A DNA stretch of 64,000 nt from Perkinsus olseni (taxonomy: Eukaryota; Perkinsozoa; Perkinsida; Perkinsidae), in assembly GCA_013115135.1 (NCBI GenBank), contig JABANP010000032.1, positions 124,001 to 188,000 of the forward strand, written 5' to 3'. Below the pieces are notes generated by a model. The model worked only from the letters and a program-made list of their open reading frames with translations. It was not told the DNA's origin and searched no databases. A program made the position numbers and the translations under genes. Positions 11,746 to 22,372 of this stretch are shown here, piece by piece. Numbering within the stretch: position 1 is the first letter of the stretch; each line of letters begins with the position of its first letter.

Positions 11746-12124
11746 CGTACTTCTCATTCAGCGTCGCGTCCCGTGCAGTCGGGTTGATCGATGAACACTG
11801 AAGGGAGTGAAGCATCCACTAAGTATTAGTGTTCACCAGGCAGGCGCTTCCAATGTAATCAGAGCTTCGTCTCTCCTGAGCGTGAAGTCCACAAGGAAGC
11901 GAAGAGCGTGGTGTGCTCGTGACGCGGCATGCCATGCCATCCCCTCATTTTCATACGCGCTTTGCCCATGCCGATGTGCCGTGATGTTACATCACTGATG
12001 TACATGTACTCAACAGAGTTACTGTCGAGGTAGCGTTGCGTTAGATGACATCTACGAGGAGAATTCGGAGTGGGTAGACAAAGTCAGAAGATCGAACTCC
12101 TTCCGTAGGAGGCAGTTCCCGCAG
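11746..12124. other. Intergenic stretch, no gene seen
   Basis: Region between the relic copy and the IFT54-like gene. Only short frames without motifs. Promoter elements of the next gene would be expected here but none could be named. Confidence 0.45.
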
Positions 12125-13247
12125 ATGCGCGATGCTTTGATCTATCTGATACGTCCCGAGTTTCGTTTCTATGCGTCATCACGAGCGGCATTGACATCGG
12201 GCATGCAGCATGAACAAAGTCACGAACTTGCGCATACCTCCGTGGAGGAGAACGCAACAGAGCAGACGACGACCGTTCCCTTTCCTGACGACAACCCTTT
12301 CGTAAATGGTGTGGAAGAAATGACGCTGTCACAATTAGTGGCGCAAAGCCAGCGCAAACTTGGTGGTCTAATCACACGGCCGAAGCTCACCGACAAGCTC
12401 CTATCGCGACCGCCGGTGAAGTTCCTTTACGACATCGTGTCCGAGGTCTCAGTCGTGACCGGCTTTGGTGAGCTATTCGGCGCTGAGGCGGGCGTCACCT
12501 CGGACACTTCCGCTCCTGCCTCTCCAGGAGCCGAGATCGTTAAGGAAGTTTCTTCCGAGGAACTCAGCACAAGAGAGGCCAAACTGAAGTTCATCACGCT
12601 GCTGCACTCGACTACAGAGCACGCCTTACGCCGACGGATCGATCTCGACCCTCTGCGGGGTGGTGAGCATTCGAGTGGGAACGACCAGACTTGTTGGTGC
12701 CAGTCATCTGCGGGAAGGATTCCGAGAAGACGAACAAGCTGCTCATCTCCTTGCATGAGGCGGCGACATCAGTTCCGTACAGGCAAGGGGCGACGTCTGC
12801 GGGTTAAACCGAGTGTGCTCGTGAAAGGTCGTCCGAGGCGTTCGAGCGGGCCCGGAACAGTGACCCCTTGCTCACCGAAGAGGAGTTGCCATCAGCGGCC
12901 GTGTCGGGAGGCAGCTCCTGTTCGGAATCAGAAGGCTCACTGACTCGGGTGAGGTGTGACTAGTGACGCACACGGTGCATGTGATGTTAGGACGACGAGG
13001 AGGAGCTCTCGTCGGACGAAGGCAGTATCGAAGAGACGGTCGATGCTTCGAGCAGTCGAGTAAAGGAAATGCTGTCCAAAGTCGGGAAGAGCTGGGCTTC
13101 CCTCAACAGAGGGAGCATCAATCACCACGTCCCCACACGGTCCCCTCTCAGATTGTTACGGAGGAGAAGAAGCTTTCGGAGCTCCTCAGCGAGATCGACA
13201 TCGAACTTGACGGGATTGACGCTGCCTCTCGCGTTCGCGAACGCAAG
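12125..13247 (+). CDS. IFT54/TRAF3IP1-like intraflagellar transport protein (C-terminus unresolved)
   Basis: IFT54 is an IFT-B subunit that binds tubulin through an N-terminal calponin-homology domain. The block TRPKLTDKLLSRPPVKFLYD then IVSEVSVVTGFGELFG matches the family's signature (KLLSKPPF…LHDI…TGF), and CGKDSEKTNKLLISLHEA matches its GxEPExTNxLLQ element. Exons fitting in phase: 12125–12662, 12689–12776, 12828–12948, 12991–13128 and 13152–13247, with introns of 26, 51, 42 and 23 nt. Exons 3–4 are acidic and Ser-rich, and exon 5 is helical (KKLSELLSEIDIELDG). Start is unsure: 12125, 12203 and 12320 are in-frame Met codons. The conserved coiled-coil C-terminus was not found; later sequence to about 14070 is open in one frame but unrecognised. 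Confidence 0.75.
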
Positions 13248-14071
13248 GTGTTGCCGCGTGATCGTAGACCGACCTCGATGACAGACGACTCCTGAAGTCA
13301 GGCGGAGTTCTCTCCTACTCAAGCTATGCTCCTCCACACCGGTACCCGAAGATGAGGGGTCTGAGGACGAAGATGCTCCTGCGTGAGAGTTCTGCCGCCA
13401 CCAGGGCAATGCTCAGCGCGCTGATCAATTTCAGTGAAGCCGCCTGGCCGACGGGAAGGCCAATGACCTCCAGTGAAGACTCGTCCACAGAAGAGGTCCC
13501 CGTGGGGTTGCGTAGTCGGCCGAAGGCGACGACTGATGCCACAATGCTGAGGGGGTCGGTGTCGATGCCGTATCACCTACAAGTCCGCCTCTTAGAAAGG
13601 AAGATGCCTTCTCGAAGTTGGTGGATAAAACTATATACTTTCGAATCTTGCTATGAGCTTAGCCCAACGGCGAACTCGCTGCTGCCTCTAACTAACCGTA
13701 CAAGAACTCTACAGGGCCACCGTTTCGTCGGTATGACACTGCCTGACAGCGCCGTTTGGGGGACCATTTCGAAACTCATTCGCTTTCCCTCTGCTCGGCT
13801 TTTGTCTGTTATTCGAAGGTACGACAGCCCCCAATCTCGTTACGAAGATACGGATATAACTGTCCTTGACCAGGCGACAGATCTCATAACGGTGGACTTG
13901 ACGATCTCAACTCTTCCGCAGGATTTACGGTCTGTTGCTCCTCCAGTTACTCCAGAGAGAGTTGAGCGAAGGATGGTTGGCGTACCTAACCTCCTCCCCT
14001 TCGTCAGTCCTCATTACCAAACACTCGGGGTCCCGGGTCGTAAGCTGTGGAGAATCCATGCCAAAACCTAA
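13248..14071 (+). other. Possible continuation of the IFT54-like gene
   Basis: A long open frame (13352–14071) and an acidic stretch in another frame (TPVPEDEGSEDEDAPA, 13336–13383) follow exon 5. Either could belong to the same gene's disordered middle region, but no family motif was recognised and the frames are not joined by a convincing intron. Treat as unassigned. Confidence 0.25.
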
Positions 14072-14185
14072 AGTATTCAGGGTTTAGGTGAGAGCCTTGC
14101 GGCATCTCCTCACTGTGCTGCATCCCTTAGCTGAAGAACACGACTTGAAACTGAGCGGTAGGTTGCTGGATGTAAAAGTAGAGAG

Positions 14186-14689
14186 ATGGCGGCCTCAGAT
14201 GGCGACCTCCTGCTAAGGGAGACTGAGTTAGACATTGATGATGGCCAGCAGCTCGAAGAAGCTGTCGAAAGGTTACAAGACGCCGTGATGGCGATTCTGG
14301 AAGAGCTACCCGAGAATGAAAGATGGGACTGGGGAGTCCAGTGATTCTCACGATCTTCGAGTGTCTGCCGACTTTACGAGCGAGTGCAACCACGACTGTG
14401 CAGCAGCCACAGCACGATGCCGTCTCATGCATGCTTCTTCGCACAAGAATTTCTCGTGTTCAGCTGCGAGTTCGAAGAGGACACTGAAACTGGTTATGAG
14501 CTGTTCTTTTATGTGATGAATAACTTGAAACTGCGGCGGAAGACGTCCCGTTTGTCGAGTGAGGAGAGATTCTCTGGCCTTCTCTGGCCTAGCGAATCAA
14601 CGCGGATTCGAAGAAGCTCGAAACTGTCGAACTCCATTGCGGTTGAAATACGTGATAGGTCAAACTTGCCTCTTGGTGGACGGAGCTAA
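14186..14689 (+). CDS. Hypothetical acidic/helical protein
   Basis: No family recognised. A first exon starting at 14186 (MAASDGDLLLRETELD, then EEAVERLQDAVMAILEELPE) is strongly amphipathic and acidic. A second exon near 14441–14689 reads EFLVFSCEFEEDTETGYELF FYVMNN, then a basic tail, stopping at 14687–14689. The intron between them (about 14340–14440) is inferred and its exact borders were not fixed. Coding character is good in both pieces; function is unknown. Confidence 0.4.
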
Positions 14690-15091
14690 CAAGTTCACAT
14701 CCTGACGTGCAAGGCATTCCCGATCCCCAGTGAAGTGTTACTCTTCGTTGACTCTGTATTCACTGTATTCGGTAACCGATTTGAAGTGAAGTATAAGAGT
14801 GACTCTCACGCAAATGGGCCATTGCCACTAGGGTCATCCCGCCTGGCTACTGATCTCTAGGTCGTAGCTCTTCGGCACCAGTGGGGCGATGCTTGCATAT
14901 TGTTGAGACGAGTTACAGCAGGTGCTCAATACGACGAATTCCAGGGCGAGATCTTCTGTCGTCCTTCGGGCAGGCCCTCTTCCACCAACTACGACGAAGC
15001 CTGTGCTCATCATGGCAACGGACTCCGCGGTGAGATCAAAGTCCGTGGTGCTGAAGGAATACGACAATACAAAAACTAGCTGGACGCCAAC

Positions 15092-16727
15092 GTGAACCTC
15101 GGGTCTCGACCTCAGCTTTCTCGATTTTCCTTCATACGATGCTGTCTACCGGTTTTACTACGAGATCAGGAGCTCTCCTTTGCTCCCTGGGTTACCTGTT
15201 TCACGCGGCGACTCCCCCTTCACCACGTGGTGGACCCATTCGGTCTGTCCGACATGAGGAGAGTGCAACCGGAGAGAGCCCCCAGGCAATTGTCCCGTCG
15301 AGGGCGGTTGATCCCGACTCTACCCTTCACAACTTCGATGTGGTGAATGTGGCGCAGACTGATGATAGCCGGGGAGTGAACGCAGTCCGTGCATGCCGAG
15401 TGAGCCAAATGAAGAACAGTCTAACGTTCTACGTGGATGATCGAGAAAAGAACGTCGTCAAAACTACTGAGGTTCGATGCGGTAGATACAATTGGATACG
15501 GTAAGATATGCTACCAATTTTGTGGTTCGAGAGCCTCTCCCTGCTCTCAGTGACTTCGACTACGGCGCTATACAGTTGGTGGGCATGGATGGTATCGATT
15601 ACAACGTGCTTTACGGCCGAGAAATAACCACAACTCCCCTCGACCGGCTCCTACCGGAGCAGTATGTGGGTAAATCCGTGACCGAAGAAAACTGTCGGAG
15701 TATGGTCCGGGACATCCGCGACTTCGCTTTTATGAAGACTGGAGCCCACTTATTCGGATATCTCTGCCCGTCGTACCTCACGCTGAATGAGGGGCTCTTC
15801 GTGGATCCGCAGGTGGGTTGAAGAGATCTCAATATCACTTTAACAGTATGTTGATGAGAGCCACACGTTGTGTTAGGTGCATTCTTCCCTCTTCTGGGAG
15901 CTGATGGGGTCCTCCTGGGTCCTTCGTTCATGCGGTGCTGGATCTTGTGGCTTCGGCCCGAGCGGCTTAGTCCTGACTCGAAGAGGCCTCGCGAGTTCGA
16001 GCAGGAATATCCCCTTCGTTCCCATTAGAGAAATTAAGGTGAGTCTCTGGCTTGACATCCCATCTGTGGTTGAATGTGCCGCGAGCTGAGCTTGCCTTCA
16101 TCGAGGAGGGTTTCGACCCCTCACACTGCTCAGGGCCACGAAATAGACGTGCAAGAGATGAGATTCTATGAAGATGGCATGGAGCGGTATGGACCAGTTT
16201 GTGAAATTTCTCGTTACGCGAACTCCTTGGCTTTCTCCCTCACCGCGGAATCAAGAGACTTGAATCTTGTCGAGTTAGGATGCAAGAGCTACACTTGGTG
16301 GCAGTAAGTCCTCGGCGGCCAGCAGCCACAACGACACTTCCCCACCCTCCCTCCTCAGCGACCCTCTTACCCATAGCTTGGTGAGAAGGACACCTGATGG
16401 TGAATGCCAAGTCCTGGAGGACACTCTCGGCGAGGTCACAGAGGTCCTCGCTACGACCACACTCAAGGCATCCCCAAGCGACCCTATTACGAAGCAGTTC
16501 TGTGGGGATGCCGTTGCTAACCTCATGAGATTGTCAACGGGGATGGGTTACAGAGAACCTAGAATGTACATCAGCTTCTTATGTTATTGGTATCGCACAC
16601 CTCAAGTGAATCGGAGGCTTAAGGTGAGACAGCACACCGTCATTCTCCGCGGCGTCGGCAGCAGCAGCTTCGTTTTCGGCAGAGTATCCCGTGCGAAGAG
16701 ATCGACCGGTGGAGGCCAAGTAGAATA
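15092..16727 (+). CDS. Secreted repeat-module protein, copy B
   Basis: Best preserved member of the same unrecognised family as 7555–10725. Exon 15100–15502 ends with a module FDVVNVAQTDDSRGVNAVRA CRVS … CGRYNWIR followed by a GTAAGA donor. The next exon (about 15558–15816) reads DYGAIQLVGMDGIDYNVLYG, SVTEENCRSMVRDIRDFAF and LNEGLFVDPQ, then GTGGGT. Exon 15877–16036 reads FWELMGSSWVLRSCGAGSCG FGPSG. Exon about 16125–16306 is another module (IDVQEMRFYEDGMERYGPVC … CKSYTWWQ). The last block, ITKQFCGDAVANLMRLS TGMGY near 16485–16550, aligns with copy A and the relic. Conserved Cys and Trp suggest disulfide-bonded extracellular domains. The N-terminal signal peptide seen in copy A was not found here, so the 5' end is incomplete or upstream. 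Confidence 0.6.
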
Positions 16728-17165
16728 AAGTACGCCCTAAAGTAGGGTAGGGCCTATGTGGACAGCGGCGTGCGGGAAACATGTGTTCTCCTCGCTAATG
16801 GTATCCGCCTAACTCCACCTCTCTTTAGGGTGATACGCATCGATGAGCATCATTCAAGTTGATGCCAAGACATGAATCCATCTCTATTGTTGTTATGCGC
16901 TGTCATGTTCATGTGTTGCGGTAGCTGCTGGAAGATGCTTCTCGAGTTCTCATATATCTGCAGCATCATCATCGAGAGTGCCGCGATAATGCCATCACTT
17001 CTGCAGCTGATGTGTAGGGCAACATGTTGCGCGTAGCGTAAAATAGCGGTGCGCCCGGGAGTTGATCCTTGTGCGTGCAATTGTGTACACAACCGTTTCG
17101 TCGACCGCCTCGGGTGTCGCGTTCACATGGTCGACGAACTCGGTGAGTACTCGTGTCTCGCGTAG

Positions 17166-17805
17166 TTGTGTGTCGCTCTGACATGTTTCTTTTTTCGACT
17201 GTACGAGCGGTACGGCGTGGACGGCATGCTTTATGAAGTATGCGTTGCATACTATGCGACGGCTCTCTTACTGGCTGATCAAGACTCCAAATCCCCTAAC
17301 ATCGAGATGTTCACGTTATGGTCGTACCAGATGACTATCAGCATGACGGCGGCTAGGAAGCACGTTGAGGCCAGATGTGTGGAAGGCACTATCTCACTGC
17401 TTTGGTAGAGTATACTAGGCTGGCGCAGATCACCGTCGACAAATCCCCATCGAGTCACCAAGCTCCGTCGTCTCCATCCACGGCAAGTTGCCGTCGGCAA
17501 CGAGTATTGGTATGACCGGCAACAACAACGGTCCGCCCGGTGGGAAGGGAAAAAGAGGCACCAAGCGATCTAATAATGCTCAGGGTCTATGCTACGAGTT
17601 CCTGGAGAACGGTGTGTGTTCGAGGCCCTCTTGCCGGTTCCGTCACGAGAATTCGAGCGACGACGGTAAGCAGAAGAAACAGAAGACGGATGCGAAGAAG
17701 TGTGTGCGTGCAGCTCTCTACGAGCACTCCGAGGCAGGCGCGATGATCGCTTGCCTCGCTTCGTTTCTTACTTCTGAACTTGATCGATATACTGCCCTTT
17801 TGTGA
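17166..17805 (+). pseudogene. CCCH zinc-finger gag-like remnant
   Basis: A CCCH finger CYEFLENGVCSRPSCRFRHE (Cys-x8-Cys-x5-Cys-x3-His) sits at about 17589–17648 between a Gly/Lys-rich stretch (GPPGGKGKRGTKRSN) and a Lys-rich stretch, as in nucleic-acid-binding gag-like proteins. An upstream segment 17205–17407 (YGVDGMLYEVCVAYYATALL) may be the same protein's capsid-like part in a different frame. Its position just 5' of a reverse transcriptase supports a gag role, but a host CCCH protein is possible. Confidence 0.45.
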
Positions 17806-18436
17806 TTGACGAGTTCTGATATTGCATTACGTGTCTTGCGTTGAAGTCCGGCGTAGCGGGTCGATATGCCCCTATGTGACCGGGCGGCCCCTCGCGTGGA
17901 AAGGTTTTTGGCCTTACGACGCCTCAGGAGGGGTAATGTGCATCGAGGAGTAACACGCCTGATTCGAAATGTCAGGGGGGGTTTTCCTGATGCGGCGGGC
18001 GTTCTAGGCGTCCGATGGCGACTCTTGGACCGTGGAAACGGGGCTCTGAGTGCCTTCGCGGAGGACTGAAGTACTGCGCAGAACGCGCTGTGTGAAAGGC
18101 TTACCATTTTCCGCATGCCGGAAAGCGTGGCGTTTCTGAGGTGTGAAATTCGACGCATGTCGTCGCAGTTTCATTTCCCGCTCTCTCAAACGTGATAGTC
18201 GTCCATCTCAGCGCATGTATTTGCCTGGTGGAGCGGATCTGTCTATTGGGATGTGCGGCCTCGAGGAACGCAATAGGGCGAGAAGCGGTCACGTGCCCCG
18301 ACACAAACGTGTGCCAGGAGTAATCGGGGGCCGAGGCCGCTCAGGAATCCTCGCGCATGGTGTCGTCTTCGTCATATTTATCGTCTCTCTCTCTTTCGTT
18401 TTTTCTTGGGCTCTGCCTCGGTAGAGGGGTACGCCG

Positions 18437-19261
18437 GTGCTATTACGCACTGATGAGGCGTGGAAGCACGCGAGCGTCGCTCGCCGAGCGAGTTGGCCGA
18501 AAAAGCCCTCTCGCATGCGAAGGAAGATCTGCGTCAGGGTCGCGCCGACCTTACCGACGGTACAGGTCTCTTTGGCTCCCTCGAGCAACTTCCCTCGGCG
18601 GCCTCGTGGTTTTTGCTGTAACCGCGTCAATGGAAGGATGGTATGTCACACCGCCTTGCCCTTCGGGGCGGCATCGAGTCCTCTCCATTTCTGTCGGTTA
18701 TCCGGGTCGGAGTCGGTGATATGCATGGTAATGTCTCTTCAGCTATACCTTCAGTCGGTTGATGACCGTGCCATACCTACGAAATTGCGGGATGCCCCAA
18801 CGAGCGTCCTCGTATCGGTTCTGGTGGACCTAATATGCGATTTCGAACCGGCCTTCGATAAGCTGTTCGTCTTGCCTCCACCACATTGCTTGGGGTTCAT
18901 CCTAAACCAGGCGAACATGATAATCACCCTCTCCGACGATAAGATCTCTACTTTCCGGTCGGACCTGGCAAGTGTATTCGTCCAGGGTCGGACGGTGAAG
19001 ACGAAGGCCCGCGAACGATTGCTCGGTCGAGTGTCGTGGGTAGCGATGCCTTTCATAAGGCTTCGCCCTTTCTTGAAGCCGTTCCATTTTTCTCTTGCCG
19101 TAGGCAAGTCACGGAATCTCCCTTCCGTGAGGGTCGGGAAGGAGTGGGCGGATGCGGCTCGGTTCCTGTACCGGTTCTTTGGGTCGGGAGCATCGGTTCC
19201 TATGCACAGTCTCCTACCGGATATGGGAGGGATGAACCGGACTGTGGTGAATCACTGGTGA
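18437..19261 (+). pseudogene. Reverse transcriptase remnant (DIRS-like)
   Basis: The frame contains CHTALPFGAASSPLHFCRL, the RT motif LPFG-x(5)-P-x-x-F, and LVSVLVDLICDF where active elements have a YxDD box; here it reads VLVDL, so the second catalytic Asp is lost. Downstream CLGFILNQANMIITLSDDKI matches the LGFxxN block and RERLLGRVSWVAMPFIRLRP the RT–RNase H linker (LLGxLxW). The N-terminal RT part upstream of 18500 is spread over other frames. Confidence 0.65.
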
Positions 19262-19590
19262 TAACCGATGCATCCGTCGGGTCTATCGGCGGTGCTATTC
19301 AACCGACGATTCAACCCACACGGCGCGGAGCAGAGAATGTTTCGGCGCAAGGTAGAGACGACCGATACCGTTCTGTTAGAGTTGCTGGGTGACTGTCTCG
19401 GGGGGCGATACGGGCCGACGATATTGGTAGCCCAGAGATGTGCCTACTTGAACTCACGGCGCTGTTGGTGGGGGCGCTTCAGTCGCCCACGACTAGCTTC
19501 GTGGTGGCGGTTACTGACAATGAGGCATGCTCGTGTGTCATCAAGTCTTTGCGAAGCAAGTCGGCACATCTGGCCCGTCTGAGCTCATCG
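19240..19590 (+). pseudogene. RNase H-like remnant
   Basis: Right after the RT, SLVITDASVGSIGGAI (from about 19252) matches the DxS-x-G start of DIRS-type RNase H. Further motifs are in shifted frames (for example VAVTDNEACSCVIK near 19510 in a third frame resembles the xTDNxA box). Frame changes near 19300 and 19500 show decay. Confidence 0.45.
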
Positions 19591-19879
19591 TCGTCAGGCC
19601 TGGGTTAGGCGGACGTAATTTCACGTCAGTTCATGTTCGAAGGGAAACGGAACTCCCTAGCCGACTGGCCGTCGCGGTCTACCATCACAGAGATAAGGGG
19701 TCACATCATGGGCCATGTGACTCACATGGCCCAGATCCCCCACTGCCAAGAGTTTGATGCGCGACCTTCTTTGAGGATGCTGAAGGATGCGCAAGTGCGC
19801 TGAGTCACAGGATGACACCATGAATCATTTTATGTTTCCGTTTTGGACTGTGATTCGAGTTTGACATCACCACGTATGT

Positions 19880-20757
19880 TTTGGGTGCCAGAAGGGTTCG
19901 TTGTACGTTGTCAACAATGTTCATACCATCGTGCCAGCAGGAGCTGCGCGGCCGTAAGCGGCCCGTGGCCCAGATGGTCCCCGAGAAGGAGCGTTCTCCG
20001 TCGGCAGTCAGGGCGGGAACGAGCAAGTGCTTACGCTCGCAGAAATGCGGGAGGGGAAGTGTGGGCTGTACGTTTGCGGCTTCCTCTTGGGCTTGAGCTG
20101 TGTGCTACGACTCGGTGAATTGCTAGCGTTATCTTGGGAGGATCTGACTATCGACACTGAGGCGAAGTCTGGGTTGTGTTTGTATACGCGGAGGCAAGAC
20201 CGATCAACAGGGAAGAGGGTCACTCGTATACTTTGGATGATCTGAGCCCTCGTCTGGCATGTCCCTTCCACCACCTGCTGGGATGGAGGGAAAGTCACAC
20301 AGCGATCGCTAACAAAACGAAGATGTTTGACGTTACAAGAAGCGAATTCACCAGCGGGCTTGGGCGTATGGTTAGCACGGCTCTCGGCGACACCGGGCTA
20401 TCGGAGGATTACTCTGGCCACTCTATGAGAAGATCGGCAGCACAGATCTTATTTTCATAGCGGAGTGAGTATCGAGCACATCGTCGAGCTAGGTAGGTGG
20501 CGGTCATCGAGTTCCTTGAGCTTGGCTTATCCGAGAGGTGGGGTTGATCAGAAGATCCGCCAAACGGCATTGACGAACGTGCTGCTACAGAATGTCGGCG
20601 TTCCGACGTTCGCACCGAGTAAGGGAGAGAGTGGGAGGAGACCGGATACCGGCACTTCATGGCGCGTCGAGCGTCACTCGGACAGGCGTGAAATAGCTAC
20701 CATCGTGAGCGATTCGGTGGAAATGCTCTACGAGTCGTTTCGCGCTGCTCTAGGATG
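19880..20757 (+). pseudogene. Tyrosine recombinase remnant
   Basis: Three frames together give a tyrosine recombinase: LSCVLRLGELLALSWEDLTI (box I Arg, about 20090–20150), YSGHSMRRSAAQILF (His-x-x-Arg, about 20407–20455) and, after a frame change, VSIEHIVELGRWRSSSSLSL AYPR with a candidate nucleophile Tyr near 20527. The frame change falls at a T4 run at 20450; removing one T restores HSG between the boxes. An earlier frame change lies near 20240. All four catalytic residues can be seen, so the copy is fairly young. Confidence 0.65.
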
Positions 20758-20760
20758 AGT

Positions 20761-21258
20761 GCACGGTCCCCGGCCTCGTGTTACGCAGTTATGACGGTTC
20801 GGGTATCCCCACCGTCACTCCTGCGTTCCACCTCTCCCAAACTCCCGGGAAGTAAAGCGGCTTTTACGGAGCATCGACAGGGCATGCGGATGATCATCGA
20901 TGATCAGCCTTCAATCTGGTGCTGCAGAGTAAGATAGTCCTGTCGCCGATGCTGAGTGGCATCTGACACTGTCACAGTTGGTGAGGGGTTGGCTACCACG
21001 TCTCCCCGAAACTGATCTTGACTGACCATCGGTTCCTTGACCGCATCGTGGCCTAGCCCTCACATGCGATGGGGTCGGGTGAACGGTGGAGCAAATTTAA
21101 GCTGGATATAACCTCCGTCCACATTCGACGGCAAAATGATGATACCCTGTATATAGATAACTGAACTCAAATCCTCAATAATAATTCCCCCAAGAGAAAG
21201 GTCAACTGATGCCGGCCGATCAACATCATCACACTGCTATCATACGTCGTCTAGTGCT
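20761..21258. other. Intergenic stretch, no gene seen
   Basis: Between the recombinase remnant and the 3' end of RPL23. It may hold the 3' end of the retroelement and the polyadenylation region of RPL23 (minus strand), but no terminal repeat or defined signal was recognised. Confidence 0.45.
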
Positions 21259-22014
21259 TTAAACGATGGTGGGAGCAGCGGAGGCGATCTTGGGCCAGAG
21301 CTCAGCGCACTCCTTGCCAACGGGGCCAGTGATGGCGGAACCCTTCATCTCACCCTTCTCGTTGACGATAACACCGGCGTTGTCCTCGAAGTAGACGAAG
21401 ACACCCTCACGACGACGCCAGGCCTTACGCTGACGGATGACGACAGACTGAAGGACCTTCTTACCTACAAACAGAAGAAATACAAAACACCGAGATGGCG
21501 ACGAGCAGCAGCAGTAGACTGGGAGACGCTTCCCCGCTTATTACGAAGCTCGGGCTTTCCCTTCTTGACGGAGGACATGAGCATGTCTCCGAGACTGGCA
21601 GCGGGAAGTCGGTTAAGACGAGCACCGGTACCCTTGACGGCGATGGTGTAGAGGTTCTTACCGCCGGAGTTATCAGCACAGTTAAGAATAGCTCCGGTGT
21701 TAAGACCGAGGGTGATGCGCATCTTAGCGCCTCCGGATCCGCGTCCTACAAAAAACAAATAATAACCAACGATACCAACCATAGCGAAGCCAACTCCAAC
21801 GCTTGTCTCACAACGTTAGTCATGCCAGTAGAACAATAATCGGTCTATCAATTCCACGATTGAGGGCACTACGATCACCCTCTGGCAATACCGTGACGAG
21901 CTCACTACGTACAAAATCGAAACAAACGCAGAGACCTCGGCACTAACGCGGAGCCCTCCCACGAGCCATAGTCGAATCCTTAGCACCATCGCCTTCCTTA
22001 TTACCTCTCTTCAT
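21259..22014 (-). CDS. RPL23: 60S ribosomal protein L23 (uL14)
   Basis: Large-subunit ribosomal protein at the subunit interface. Three exons on the minus strand: 22014–22005 (only 10 nt, MKR plus one base), 21745–21545 and 21464–21259; introns of 259 and 80 nt start GTAATA and end TTTGTAG. The product is 138 residues, close to the usual 140. Diagnostic blocks are [60 protein letters not shown] and [20 protein letters not shown], with the end [17 protein letters not shown]. Both introns share an unusual GTAATAAG 5' splice site, so they probably have a common origin or strong U1 pairing. The tiny first exon ending right after the start is typical for ribosomal protein genes with a regulated first intron. 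Confidence 0.97.
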
Positions 22015-22029
22015 TGTGATGGGGGTTGA

Positions 22030-22372
22030 TTGAGCTGACTCTCGAGGAGAGAATTGCCGGTATCGATCAAGCTGTTGGCGAGCGACATCTTAACGATTTT
22101 CGCGCACGCCACGATGATCGATCAGAGTGGTGCTGGTCTCTGGGAGGGGCCTGGCATATCTTGGACGCTGTTGTCTCGAGCAAGCGGTGCCCATACAGAA
22201 TGCCGGGGCCTAGGAGGGTGTCGCGCTCGGGTCGAAAACCGCAGTTAAATTCAGGGCGCGTGACGCTTCAATTATTCCGAAGATTATTGGAGCTTTTACC
22301 TTCTGAACTTGTATCGAATCATTGAGGTAGTTTTGCCACTTCTTCTTCTTCCTTCTATTACTTCTCTCTATC
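22030..22372. other. Divergent intergenic region between RPL23 and the ABCF gene
   Basis: About 350 bp separate the two divergent start codons (22014 minus, 22373 plus), so this likely holds both promoters. A pyrimidine-rich run (CTTCTTCTTCCTTCT, about 22337–22352) lies just upstream of the ABCF start, as often seen at translation-machinery genes. No TATA box was recognised. Confidence 0.5.

Larger units (their letters stand above)
17100..20760 (+). mobile_element. Decayed DIRS-like (tyrosine-recombinase) retrotransposon
   Basis: Plus-strand order is CCCH gag-like protein, reverse transcriptase, RNase H, tyrosine recombinase, the layout of DIRS-type elements, which integrate by recombinase instead of a DDE integrase. 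No aspartic protease or DDE integrase was seen. All reading frames are interrupted by stops and frameshifts, so the copy is not autonomous. Element ends are not defined: I did not identify the split or inverted terminal repeats expected for DIRS elements, and the limits given only bracket the coding remnants. Confidence 0.7.
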
